A stretch of 55,508 bases of DNA from Scenedesmus sp. ARA3 (Eukaryota > Chlorophyta > Chlorophyceae > Sphaeropleales > Scenedesmaceae), in the NCBI GenBank assembly GCA_004335835.1, contig RWJK01001733.1, positions 10,262 to 65,769 of the forward strand. Direction: 5' to 3'. Position 1 is the first letter of the stretch, and every line of letters begins with the position of its first letter. Under the pieces are notes generated by a model. That model was not told the DNA's origin, made no database searches, and saw nothing but the letters and a program-made list of their open reading frames with translations. Below are positions 34,904-46,800 of this stretch, piece by piece. The translations under genes and the position numbers were made by a program.

Positions 34904-37900
34904 ATGCAGCTGTGCGTACTCGGCGGTGCGGCATCATTGTCCGTGGCAGGGCAGCCAGTACGGTGAGCTGCTGGGATGATAGATAAGATGCGGCGGATGA
35001 ATCTGATCAGTTGTAATGTTCGTGTAAGGCAAAGGGCATTTGCATGCGTGTCACTCAGACGGCAGTGATCTGCCAGCTGCTGCTGCAACTGGTGACAGGC
35101 ACGCAGCAACCAGAGACGTCACCGCCCAGAAGCCGTTTGCGCCTGAATCAAGATGCTTAGGACGATCCCAACCTTTAGCGCACAACCGGACTGATCTGCA
35201 CCACACATCACACTGTTGCTTCCATGCAGTCTGCACCGGCTGCGCTGGCAGCAGCCCTGGCGGCGTCTGCAGCAGCAGCGGCAGCAGCAGCGGCTGCTCG
35301 CCAGAGCTGCAGTCATTACTCAGCCAAGAGCTGCAGTCCTACCGCACTGCCCACACTGCTGACTCAGCAAAGCTGTGCAGCTACTGCCGCACACAGCTGG
35401 TCGATTGGATGGTCACTGCAGCACACTCGACAGAGCTGCAACTGGAAGATGGCACACTGCACCTGGCAGGTGAGGCCATGCGCCTCAGTGACAACATGCC
35501 CTGCTGAAAGGACTGCATGACGCCATCCTGTGGATTAGTATGAGTGTGCTGTGGTGTAACTGCATGCGCACCTCGGCCCCAGGCAGGCGTGAGCAATGCT
35601 GCTGCAATGGTCAGCAGGTCCCCTGTGTGCTTGGCACGGGGAATCAGCTGCCAGGTTGTGTGCCAGCAGTCAGCTCCTAGCTGCCGGGCATGCAGTAGCA
35701 GCTGCCCCTGCACCAGTGCATGAAGTTGACCTCAATTGCTGCTGCTGCTGCTGCTGCTGCTCACAGTGGACCTTCTGGATCGCTTCCTGTCAGCAGTGCC
35801 GGCAGTGGCCTGCTCAGCAGGGCAGGCGCTGGGGGCCACCTGCCTGTGGCTAGCAAGGTGAGGCGCAGCAGCAGCAGCAGCTGTGGCAGCAGCAGCAGCA
35901 GCAGTAGCAGCAGGGGTAGTGTTGCAGCAGTCGCAGCAATAGCAGCAGCAGTGACGGCAGCTTGCCTGCGGCTGGCAACTATTCATCGCATCTCGCACGC
36001 CGCTCATCTCTGCAGCAAACATGTGACACAACCCAACAGGCGTGTTTGATCCTGCATACTGTGTGTTGTATGCCGCAAGTACAGAGGAGGTGGTGCCGTG
36101 CAGCACTGATGCGGCCGGGGGATTCTTACTTATGTTATTCTCATGAAACAGCTATGGGACAAAAACTGAATCACCCTGCTTTGTGTCTGCCACGCAGCAA
36201 GTACGAAGAAGTTGTGCCGTGCACCATGGACGACCTGCGCTGGCTCACCGGGGGAGCCTTCAGCGCGCAGCAGCTGCGAGACACAGAGCAGGCCGTGCTG
36301 CTGCTGCTGCGCTGGCGGCTGGCGCTGCCCACTGCATGGAGCTTCCACAGCCAGATGCTGGCAGACACGGGCGCAGGTGGGCGGCGTGAACTTGGGTGTG
36401 AAGTATGCACCTGTATGTGAAGCTGACCGTGAAGTTGCATGTGAGAGTTGATGGGAACGGAGCTTCCACAGCCAGATGCTAGCAGACACAGGCGCAGGTG
36501 GGCAGCGTGAACTTGGGTGTGAAGTACATGCCTGTGTGTGAAGATAACTGTGAACTTGCTTGTGAGAGTGGCTGGGACGGGGAGCTTCCACAGCCAGATG
36601 CTGGCAGACACGGGCGCAGGTAGGCGACGTGAACTATGCCTGCGCAAGTAGCACCGAGAGCTCGAACAAATCCGCTTGTGCTTGACGACTGCTCATCTTG
36701 ATACATACAACTCATCTTGATTCGGCTCCCACCCTGTTTGCTGCTGCTGCTCTGCTGCCCCCTGCTGCCATGCTCCTCCCTCTGCGCCCCACATTCTTAC
36801 AAGCAGGCAACCAGCAGCAGCTGGCCTGCCTATCAGCCTTCCTGCTGGAGCTCTCCCTGTGCTGCGATGACCTGCTGACAGTGCTACCCAGCTGCCGAGC
36901 AGCAGCAAGCTTGTACCTGGCACGCCGCATCTCAGGCTACACAGCAGGCAGCTGGGACAGCACTGACAGCAGCAGTACTGGGGCAGCTTCTCTTGCGGCT
37001 TCCACATCATATCGGGAGAGTGATCTGCTGCCAGTGGCAGAGAGCATTGCATGGATGCATTGGCTTGTGGTCAGTTCCAGCAGCAGCAGCAGCAGCGCGG
37101 GCAGGGGCAAGCTGACAGGGAGCAGGGAGTACTATGCAGCAGAGGAGAGGTTTAGCGTGGCAAAGGCGCTGCCGGTGTGCTTTGAACTGGCGTTTGCGCT
37201 AAACAACATACCCAAGGCGTCTGCACTGAACCGCTGTGATAGGGAGACGAGCGAGCGCGTGCAGCAGCAGCAGCAGCAGCAGCAGCCTTGTGACTGGCAG
37301 CAGCAGCAGCAACAGCACGACACCTCATGGCCGTGGCGGCAGCAGCAGCAGCAGTACGCAAGCTGGGCTTGGCATCCGCAGCAGCAGTATGCAGGCTGGA
37401 CACAGCAGCAGCAGCAGCAGCAGCAGCACGCGTACTGGGCCCCGCACACGCCTTACGTACACTGCTATGCATGCTGGGCACAGCAGCAGCAGCAGCAGCA
37501 GCCAGTGCAGACACATGTGAACCAGGCATACTGGTACCAGCGGTATCCGCAGCAGCCGCAGCAGCAGCAGCAGTCATACTGGGCTTACCCACAGCAGCAG
37601 CAGCAGCATGCGTACAAGCCAGCAGTTCAGCAGAAGGCACAGCAGCAGCAGCTGCGGCAGCAGGAGCAGCAGCAGCAGCAGGACTTGTCGCCCTGCAACA
37701 CAAACTTCATGTCACATCAGCAGCAGTACATGCAGCCCGGACAGTACCAAGCTGGCTATGCTGCAGCAGGCTATGCTGCATACTGGCCACAGTACTACTA
37801 CAATCGCCCCGCTTGGACAGCAGCAGCAGCGGCATCACCAGCTCCCTCAACCCCTGGTGTGCTAGAGCCTGCTGCTGCTGCTGGACTGTCACCAACACAG

Positions 37901-38032
37901 CTGATGGCACTAGCAGATGAATTCATGCGAACACAGATTATGTTTGCGGCAACTACACACATGATTTCACAGCTGCAGAACCTTGCTGGCACATTGGGCG
38001 TGTCGCTGCATGAGGTGCCGTGTGTATGCTGA
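34904..38032 (+). CDS. Cyclin with long Gln/Trp/Tyr-rich C-terminal tail
   Basis: Cyclin of the A/B-like fold, expected to bind and activate a cyclin-dependent kinase. Five exons: 34904-34962, 35252-35469, 35767-35857, 36198-36376 and 36807-38032, giving 590 residues in frame. The cyclin box runs from about residue 65: CRTQLVDWM (Asp71-Trp72), TLHLAVDLLDRFLS, LGATCLWLASKYEEV (Lys124), then DTEQAVLLLLRWRLALPT. The second fold begins about 183 (ACLSAFLLELSL, LPSCRAAASLYLARRI). From about residue 334 the protein turns into a tail of pure CAG-coded poly-Gln runs spaced by Trp and Tyr, then an Ala/Pro-rich segment and a short amphipathic end. The tail resembles prion-like condensate domains. Exon 1 and its acceptor are tentative (about 0.35); two in-phase acceptors exist near 35252. 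Cyclin class cannot be settled by eye. Confidence 0.82.
35743..35760 (+). repeat. CTG run directly before cyclin exon 3 acceptor
   Basis: Six CTG units end six bases before the CAG acceptor at 35764-35766, another case of a triplet run serving as splice tract. Confidence 0.85.
36068..36240 (+). repeat. Copy of cyclin exon 4 5' end in the preceding intron, offset 121 bp
   Basis: The exon start (36198-36235, encoding KYEEVVPC) has a diverged copy at 36073-36114, reading aagtacagaggaggtggtgc, without a proper AG acceptor. Confidence 0.82.
36338..36625 (+). repeat. Three tandem copies of cyclin exon 4 3' end with donor
   Basis: The exon end gagcttccacagccagatgc through the donor occurs at 36339, at 36460 (offset 121) and at 36592 (a further 132). 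Intron sequence after each donor is also repeated, so the unit spans exon end and intron start. All three keep a GT donor in the same frame context. Confidence 0.95.
37261..37680 (+). repeat. CAG-rich coding array (poly-Gln) in the cyclin tail
   Basis: More than ten CAG blocks of 3 to 8 units, separated by Trp/Tyr/His/Pro codons, all in one frame. The Gln codons are almost all CAG rather than CAA, so recent expansion is likely. Confidence 0.95.
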
Positions 38033-39787
38033 TGGCTGCACATGTTCGGGTCGTACCATCTGGGTGCAGCACTGTTGACACATTGCACACAAGTATGTTC
38101 CTGTGGTGCAGCCTGTGATGCGTGGTGCCTGCTGCTGGCAGATCTGCTAGCAGCAGGTGCAGCACAATCACAATGGGTATTCATGCGTACAGGCTGTTGC
38201 ATATGTTGCATGACTGATGCGTTCGGCCGCCATCTTTGGTTGAATTGCTGTGTGGCACATCAACCGCTTCTTAGCTTAGAGGGTTAGGCTGTGTTTCAAT
38301 CACCATATAGTATACAACACCATGCCTATATCAACATTTATGTAGCATGGTATTAGCCGCAGCCCCGCGCCGCACTGCGTCACCTGCTTTGACTGGCAGT
38401 GACGCGCTGGCAAACTTCAATGTTCAGTTTGGTCACAGTTTAGCTGCCCTGTACTGGCACCCCACCTGGCCTCCTGTCCTGTCTGCAGCAGTGCTGTGAA
38501 TGGGCAACTGCTGCCTCTTGCAGCAGTTGCTGCTGCTGCTAATTTGTTCAAATGCCTCTGCCTGCTGCAGCACTGGTGGTGGCATACCGGCACGACCTCA
38601 ATGTGCTCTTGGAGAATAGAACGGATGCTCGTGTTCTACAAACATTGTTGTGCCATGCAGTTGCGTGTGGCCCTAAACTGGTGCTGCGCACATATCTCTT
38701 AGTGTGCATCTGCTGCCGCCCTTGGTTCCAGCAGCAGGGTGATGTGTGTTCCTGGAAGGCAGGATTGATGTGCTACTGCTTTAGAGCGCTGTAAACTTCA
38801 CAGATAAAGCTTGGTTTGAATGCAATAGTTTCCCTGGTGGTCCTGCACCCCATCTGCGCCCACACTGGCATTGCCAGGTGGACGCATGCATACGCACGCA
38901 TCGCCTGATCTCTGCTTTGCATTGAAGCAGACATTGGCAGCAGACTCTGCAGTACACGTATAGCTGTGCTGACTGTGTTTAGGTGTGCAGGCAGCAAGTG
39001 TGCCGCACAGCATCTACCAGCACGCTGTGAATGACCTGGCGTGTATGGGCGCTCTTTTCTGCACATTCCGCACACATCACCCTGGGACGGGCCTTGCACC
39101 AGATTGAAAGTGTAATCGTTCTGCAGTTTGCAGGCAGGGCCCTGCATGATCTCCTGATTAGTGCCCTGCAGTTTGATGGCTGCAGCTGCCCACCTTATGT
39201 TGTGTGTGCAGTTGCTGGTGGAGCAGCGCACTGTCAGCACAGGCTGTCTGCGCTCAATAAAACACTGCCTAACTAAGAACTGCTGGCACAACAGCTCATG
39301 GTGATGGATCAAAGTTTGAGATTGAGTTGTCCTGCACAGTGATACGCATGTGGTTCACTATGTGTATAGAGGTACTGTTCTTCCTGCTGCCTTAGCTCTT
39401 TTGTGTTAGTGTCAACATTTTTGCTGGAAATGCATGCACATAACAGATGCCACTTGCTACTTGCCACACCAACTAGAGAGCTTTGTGAATTGCGGCCCAG
39501 CGCTATCTTGCTGGCTGCGTTCTGTTGCCGAGATGCAACACAGCTCGTCCTTTTCCCACAGCAGGGCTCTGTTACCGCGTGTTTTGCAGAGCCTTAGCTT
39601 ACATGGTGCAGCAACGGCGGCAGGACAAAATCTGCCAGCTGCTTTTTGTGTGCAGAGCTCCTGGGTTGTCATCCAATGCCATTGCGTGATTGGTTGTAGC
39701 TGTCTATGTATTGTCGTACTGTGTTGCAATGCTGTGACGCTGTGTCTGCTGCTGCATGTACATACGGCCGCTGATGTGTCATCTAGC

Positions 39788-39841
39788 GGGGCTACTAGAG
39801 CCCCAGCTAGTAGCTTGGGTAGCCCCAGCCAGTAGCTGGGG
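39788..39841 (+). other. Overlapping perfect hairpins
   Basis: GGGGCT/AGCCCC (39788-39793 with 39799-39804) pairs over a 5-nt loop. GCTACTAG/CTAGTAGC (39791-39798 with 39806-39813) is an exclusive alternative. CCCCAGC/GCTGGGG (39823-39829 with 39835-39841) makes another stem. All are exact. Function unknown; the location would be a distal cyclin 3' region or intergenic. Confidence 0.6.
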
Positions 39842-41508
39842 AGTCACCGTGTCTTGGGTTGCATTGTGCAGCGCTCTGTGCTGCGTGCCTGCTGTGTCAA
39901 TCCTGCTCTGTTCTATCCTTGCTCCATTGTGCTGGTCCTGCCAGACAGGGGGCAGGGAGCTTGGCTGCACTTGTCTTCTTGGTGTCACTGTGCAGGTCTG
40001 GGTAGTGCTGTCAGCCGGGGATTTGCGGCTTGACATTGCTGCTGCTGTTCCGTATCAAGCCATTGCCTTGCGTGTTGCCACTCAATCACGCACCTGCTGG
40101 CAGTGCTGTTGCGTGCCTCTGCCCCTGTAACGCGGTACTGTCAACGCAGCACATGCCATTGTTGGTTTCAGCTTTGTGTGCGGCCTGGCGTCTTCTGTTT
40201 ATGCTGGTGCTTGTGAGTACAGTATTGTTGTGTTTAACTTGGGCAGGCGTTTTGTGATACGCCACTCCTGCTATCGCATGGTTTGCAGCTGGAGCGTGTA
40301 CCTGCTCTGATATACCTTGGCAGTGCCTTACGCTACGCTGCGGTTTGGCTGCTATGTTGAGAGCAGCCTTTTGTGGTGTTGTTTGCCTTCCCTGCAGTCA
40401 GTTCGCTGCCAGGTCTAGTGTGTCGATCCTGCGATTTGCTGCTGCATGTCCCGCCTGCAGCATTCAACTCACCTTCGCGTGCAGTGTCAGCCTGCGGCCT
40501 TCTGGTTCGTGCCATGCTAGTGTGCTGGGGCGAGGACAGTTGTGATGCCTGTCGCCCAACTTTCAATTGGGCACAACATCTGGTTAAACACTGAGGCATT
40601 GCTGCTGTCAGCACATCTTGTCGTGCAGTCTTCTAGTTCATGCCTTGTGGCGGTGCTGGGGATGGGGCAGTTGTGCTGCCTGCCACCCTACTGTCAACTA
40701 CTATACACAGTTGTGCTCCGTGCTGCCTTGCTAAGGTAATAGCACTGTCGCTCGGGTCCTGTTCCTGGTCATACACTTGTTATTCGTCACGGTAGCTGTC
40801 GTGGTCATTTGAGCATGGCTGCGCATGTGCCTGGTGAAACACACTGCTCATATTGTGCACTGCGAATGCCTGCACACTTGACGATTACTTGCGCGGTCTG
40901 TGATACCGGCGTTGTTAGGTGCTCTGATGCGCCGCCTGCACCTGCTGTGGCTCTGCGCGCTTTGATCAGTGTGATGGTCCCCTACCCTGCCAGTTTACAG
41001 CTTGCTGTTAATGCTACCGGCTGTCTGCTTGTTTCTGCCCACAACGGGCCATGCAGTGACTGGCTGGTCCCTGAACCAAGCAAAGGTATTGGTTTGGCTA
41101 CGTCTTTGCTGTATGACTGCCTGTGTGCTGCGCGTGTGTTGCTGCTGGTACCTGTTGCATCTACGCTGGACAGGCAGAGCGATGATCTGCATGTACTTGT
41201 CGCGCTCGTGCAGTAGTTCATTTAAGCACCTGTGCCCTGGTTTTGTGTTCTGTTCCAATCTTGTGGTGGCTGCAGCGCAGCGGCCACCAGCCTGCTGTGC
41301 TCCACGCCAGCCATGCACGTACGTCACTCTGGTTAACCATCTCTTTGGCTGCTGAACTGTAGCTATGTGTTCCTTGACGTGATTTTAGTTGCATATATGC
41401 TGAGCTTGCTGGCTTCATCTGCACCGCTCTTCCGCATTGGTTGGCTGTGAGTCTTGCTTGTGTATTGGCTGTGTCGGAGTTGTGGCTGCCGCGCGGTGGC
41501 TTGGACAC

Positions 41509-41552
<44 letters not shown>
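41509..41552 (+). repeat. (CTG)14 microsatellite
   Basis: About 14 uninterrupted CTG units in the gene-poor stretch before MnmE. No splice site is recognised beside it. Confidence 0.95.
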
Positions 41553-41553
<1 letters not shown>

Positions 41554-42560
41554 GGAGAATTCCACACGCTGCGCAGAATGCTGGCGTCTGTGTGACTCGG
41601 AAACAATGTGCTAAATGGGGCGCCCCCTCGTTCCGTGAAACGCGAGCTTGCGTGAGTAGTACTGCACACCAAGCACCTTTGATGACATTGCATGGTCACA
41701 ATGTCAGCCAGCAGATTGCGGCTTGTGACATTGGGAGAAGAAATGATGTGATCCTGGAGGGTTATGCGTGCCTTGCGGCACCACCGTCACTGCTGGGTGC
41801 CGCTGGGTGCAACCAACTGGGGGGTTCGTTTGTGGAGTTCCTTGGATTGAAGGGTGTGCAATGATGCTATGGCTTGATGGGTAACATGATGATGATTGAA
41901 GGGTGTTGTTATCACCTGGGGTGCTGTGTCACACTGCACAGCCACCACGGTAGTGGCTAGGAAGACTGCAGCACTGGACTACAGTTCGATGACTTGTTGG
42001 CTGCGGCTGGTGATAGATGTGGTGCAGTAATGCTGTGTTCGTGGCTGGCTGTTTGCTCGAACAGGTTAATGCCTGCTCACGAGCTCCTGCACATGGCTGA
42101 TATCTCTGAGATAGTATGCCAAGGTTTTGCTGCCTGCCGCTGAGCCAAGTTGCCATTTAACCCAGCATTGCATGTCGTTGGTTGCTGCTTGATTGCAGAC
42201 ACGGCTGACTTATCGGAGGCGCAAGTACCTTCTGGTGTGGCCTGTCATGCAAACTTTTGAATTCTTTACTGTGGCGTGCAGTCTGTCCTTTGGGGTTTCC
42301 AGCAGCGATAGCGATGGTGCCGCAAGCACGGACACAACACTTTAAACATGATTTTTGACATTGAGGTCTCAACGTATCAGCAAGAGGCGGCGATCGGTTG
42401 CCAACGGTACCGGCAAGCATGCTGCAACGAAGCCTGCAAGTCTGGCGAGTACACAGACATGCTGGATATACACTAAACCCGTTACTTATAGATTCAGTCA
42501 GATGTCTCCACAGGACGCGCAACAGGCGCGCTAGGTCGCTGGAGGCGCGCTCAGTGTCGC

Positions 42561-43366
42561 ATGCTGCTGGTGTGTGCTGCTGCTGCTCTTGCACCAGTGC
42601 AGTGGCTGCAAGCCATCGGACTCGACATGTATCGGCTTGTTGAGGTTATTCGTACTCGTAACAATACCTTCACGGTGTTTATGCTGCCATGGTGCATGCA
42701 TGCAGAGCAATCAGTACATGATGGCCCCTCAACCAGTGGCAGGACAGCAGAGCACAGCTCAGCAGCGGCTGACACCCCCTTAGCCACTGATGGCGAGGAT
42801 ACCATCGCGTCACTGGTGACTGGTAAGCCTTGGCTACAAAGTGGACCGCTTGCAGGAAAAAGCAGCACAACCAGGTATAGGATTGCCTGGGTTCAGGCAC
42901 ATGCATATGATGTACAGCCAGGCAGGCCCTACAAGTCGCACACAAAACGAAGCTGAAGAAGCAGGTTGTTTCTAACCTTACAAGCAGTGACTCGGTGCTC
43001 TCTGCTAAAAGCTGAGCTCTTGAGACAAGCAACGACCAGTGCATCATCAGCTGGCTGCTGCCGCTGCCCCTGTTCGACGTTGCGCAACAGGTGGCAGCAG
43101 GTCTGGAGCAGTCGACATCATCCGCGTATCAGGGAGCGAAGCAGTGCAGATTGCGCAGCGGGTGTTCTGGCCTCAGGTACTGCCCAGGCTGCCAGCTGCA
43201 GCAGCTTGCAGGAAACCAGCGGCTTGCAGGAAAGCAGCAGCTGTTGACCGTGCAGCTGCTGGTGGCAGCTGTTGACCCTGCAGCTGCTGGTGGCAGCTGT
43301 CACAGCTGCGTGCTACGCATGCCTGCTATTGAGCTTGTTGGTTGCAGCAGTACTTGCAAAAGAGGG

Positions 43367-43402
<36 letters not shown>

Positions 43403-43838
43403 GCAGCAGCAGCACTTGGAACAAGGGACAGCTGGCTGGTTGCGTCTATAGTTGCCAAGAGGGACAGCAGCAGTACTTATAAAGAGGGAGAGCCTGTTGG
43501 TTGCAGTAGTACTTGCCTTGAGGCAGTACTTGCCACAAGGGACAGCAAGCCTTGCTCAGCGTGTGCTGTTACAGCAACTGCCACCAGCAGCAGATCTGCA
43601 GTGATCGCTGCTGCAGCAGTTCATTTGCGCATGCATACACTGCCCTACACCTCAGTTGTACTGTGTTGCGTCATCATCGGCAGCCCTAAGTATGCTTGCC
43701 CGCATGTTCACGTATTATACGCACATGACCTGCCCCAAGACACTTGGCCTGAGATATGGCCCCCAGCCTGAACGCCTGCCCTGCTGCCATGACCCAACCA
43801 GCACTTCCGCCCCTCTGCTGTTGAACCTGCTGCGTAAC

Positions 43839-43884
<46 letters not shown>

Positions 43885-46800
43885 AGGGCCGCTTCCGCTT
43901 CAACTGGCAGCCGCGCAGCCAGCGCATCTACCACGGCAGCGCCATCGACAGCAGCGGCCGCATGATTGATGAGGTGCTGCTGCTCGCCATGCTGCGGCCG
44001 CGCTCCTACACAAGAGAAGATGTGATTGAGCTGCACACACACGGCGGCGGCGTGTGCGCGCAGCGCGTGCTGCGGGCCTGCATAGAGGCCGGCGCGAGGC
44101 CTGCGAGGCCCGGGGAGTTCACGCTGCGAGCTTTTCTAAATGGACGCATGGACTTGTCTCAGGTAGGTGCAAAAGGGAGCGTGTGTGGGCGGTGGTGTCC
44201 GGTGTCGACTGTTGTTTGTTGTGGCAGGGTTGTGCCTGCATTGGGATGTGTGCAGCGCCATGGTCCTGCTCAAGCGAAGAATGTGCTGCAGCGAATTTGC
44301 TGCATGTCAATCTCTGCTCTGACCCAAACAATGCCTGGCCTGCCGCATTGCCAGGCCGAGATCGTGCTGCAGCTCATCAGCGTGTGCACCGCCACCTGCA
44401 GCCTATGCACCGTTCAAACCCTCCGCAACGCCTGCCGCACGCTTTGCTGATTGGTCAACACCATACTTACCCAATCGCAGGCCGAGAACGTGCTGCAGCT
44501 CATCAGCGCGCGCACCGCCACAGCAGCAGACAGCGCCCTAGCAGGCCTTGCTGGGGGCCTGGGCCAGCTGGTGTCTGAGCTGCGCGGTGACCTGCTTGAA
44601 ATATTAGCGGAGCTGGAGGCTCGGCTGGACTTTGATGATGACCTGCCCCCTATGGATGTGCCAGCACTGGTGGAGGACATCACAGGTGGGTCGACGTCTG
44701 CTTTGGCTTCGAGCCAAGTGCAAGTTCAGTGTGCTGCTATGGCCGTTTGGCTGTGGCTTGATCGGTTGGGGGCCTGAGCAGCTGGTGTCTGAGCTGCAAA
44801 GAGATTTGTTTGAATGTCAGCGGAGCTTGAGGCGCGGCTGGACTTATACGATGCCCTGCCCCGGACGGATGTGCCAGCACTAGTGGAGGACATCACAGGT
44901 GGCAGGGGTGTCAAATGTGGACGGGCCACGCAGCACACGCTCGCGACACCCTGCGTGGATTTGCACTGCAGGGTGGTGTTGAGGAGTAAGCACTCTCAGC
45001 ATAAGAATGCATGTTTACATCTCTTGTATGTTTCCCAGAGTGCTCTGGTGCATATGTTTCCCGGAGCGCTTGTTTATAAGTGTGTAGCCATAGCTGTGCA
45101 TAGGCATGCAGTGTCACTCACGTGCATGTGTGTGTGGCAGCATCACCTCCTCAAGTCTCGGGCAGCTTCCTATTCGACCAGGTGTCTGTGGTGGTGTATG
45201 CCGCATGAACACACCGTGTAACCTTTCTATCGTTGTGACCCCTCTATATATTGTCAAGTCCTTGGGCAGCTGGCTCAATATCTGGTGTGACTGCTGCGCC
45301 GCTGCTGCTGCTGCTGCTTGCAGTGCTTCAGCGGGACATTGAGGCTGCGCTGCGCACCAGCAGGCAAGGCAACCTGCTGCGGCAGGGGCTGCAGGCAAGT
45401 GACGCAACACAGCAGGCAGCAGGGCACAGACAGCTGCCTCTTCATGCACCTGATAGCTTGCCATGCTCAGGATACATGTGACATGGCAGATAAGCTGGGA
45501 ATCTTCATGCACCTGATAACTTGCGATGCACAGGATACATGTGACATGGCAGATAAGCTGGGAGCCATAAGATAAGCTTTGCTGCAGTTGCATATTGCTG
45601 CGGTCCTGTGATAGAATAATCCAGCGCTCATGCACCCGAGGCAGCGTGAGCTTGCAGCCTTAGCCGTCGCCCAACAAAAGGGAGATGGTTGTTACAACTG
45701 TGTCCTTCTGTCTGAGGCTGCCAGAGGCTGCCAACAGAGGTGATGCCTGCTGCTGTGCTGCAACTCACACGGCGCTGTACAGACCTCGACCGTATAGCCA
45801 ACTGGTCTGTGTGCTGCTGCTGCGGCTGCTGCGGCTGCTGCCGCAGGTGGCCATCGTGGGGCGGCCCAACGTTGGCAAGTCAAGCCTGATGAATAGCTGG
45901 ACAGGCACCAACAGGGCCATTGTTACTGACATTGCTGGCACGACACGTGACGTGCTGGAAGCAGGTGACACAAGCGTGACAGGCGGCAGGACTGTGGCTG
46001 CTCAGTTGTGTCTGCAGATTGCGTTCTGCTGGTTGTGTCTGGGTGATTTGCCACAATGGAGTATGCTGCTGTGCTGGTGCAACATGCATATGCTTGCCAG
46101 TGCTGCTGGTGCTGCTGCCTCTTGGTTGCCCTATGGTCTGCTCCTGCACCTTACCTCCAGCACTACGAGTAAGTAACGACTAACAATTGTGTAACATGTT
46201 ACATGACACCTGCAGGCCTCACGGTGTCGGGTGTGCCCATCACGCTGCTGGACACAGCAGGCATCCGCTCCAGCTGCGATACAGTAGAGCAGCTAGGAGT
46301 GGAGCGATCAACGGCAGCAGCAGCGGCAGCAGATGTGGTTGTCATGGTTGTTGATGCTGCTGCCGGATGGACAGACGATGATGGCGAAATCTTTGATGCG
46401 CTGTGGGGAAGAGGCGGCCCCGGCAGCAGCTCCTGCAAGGTCAGGGGGCCGGCGCTGCTTGTGGTCAACAAGAGTGACCTGGCAGGTGGGTGGAAGTGTG
46501 AGGAGCGCGTAGAAGTGTGAGGGGGCAGGCATGCTGCACACAGTCCTGCTGTTGCCGCAGCCGATGGTCCAGCAACAAAGGCAGTTTGGTTATGATGCTG
46601 CTGACAGGTCTCGCCTCCAGGATGCGGGTCGACACAGAATCAGCAGTTGCTGCATCCGGTGTGTCTCAGCGCTTGATCTCTATGTCTTCTTTTGCAGCGC
46701 CATACTGCACGCTGGCGCGTCAACCCTCAAGCAAGCCCCGCCCCCGCGCGTCCTCTTTGTGCTCACTCACTCTCGTGCACACCTGCCTGCCTGCTGCTGC

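Larger units (their letters stand above)
38033..42560. other. 4.5-kb region without a convincing gene
   Basis: Longest frames translate to Cys/Leu/Trp-rich sequence without motifs, and none joins to another through good splice sites. The left part is probably the cyclin 3' untranslated region. Between about 39890 and 40800 the plus strand has loosely repeated segments rich in TGCTGGGG and CAGTTGTG. A CTG run lies at 41509-41552. The right end should carry the MnmE promoter. Confidence 0.5.

Noticed and set aside
38773..39312. 179-codon minus-strand open frame
   Set aside because: Composition is typical of random translation of CAG/TGC-rich DNA, with no motif, no homologous features and no splice partner.
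40809..41216. 136-codon plus-strand frame in the gene-poor stretch
   Set aside because: No motif or membrane pattern, no splice context, and codon usage unlike the neighbouring true genes.
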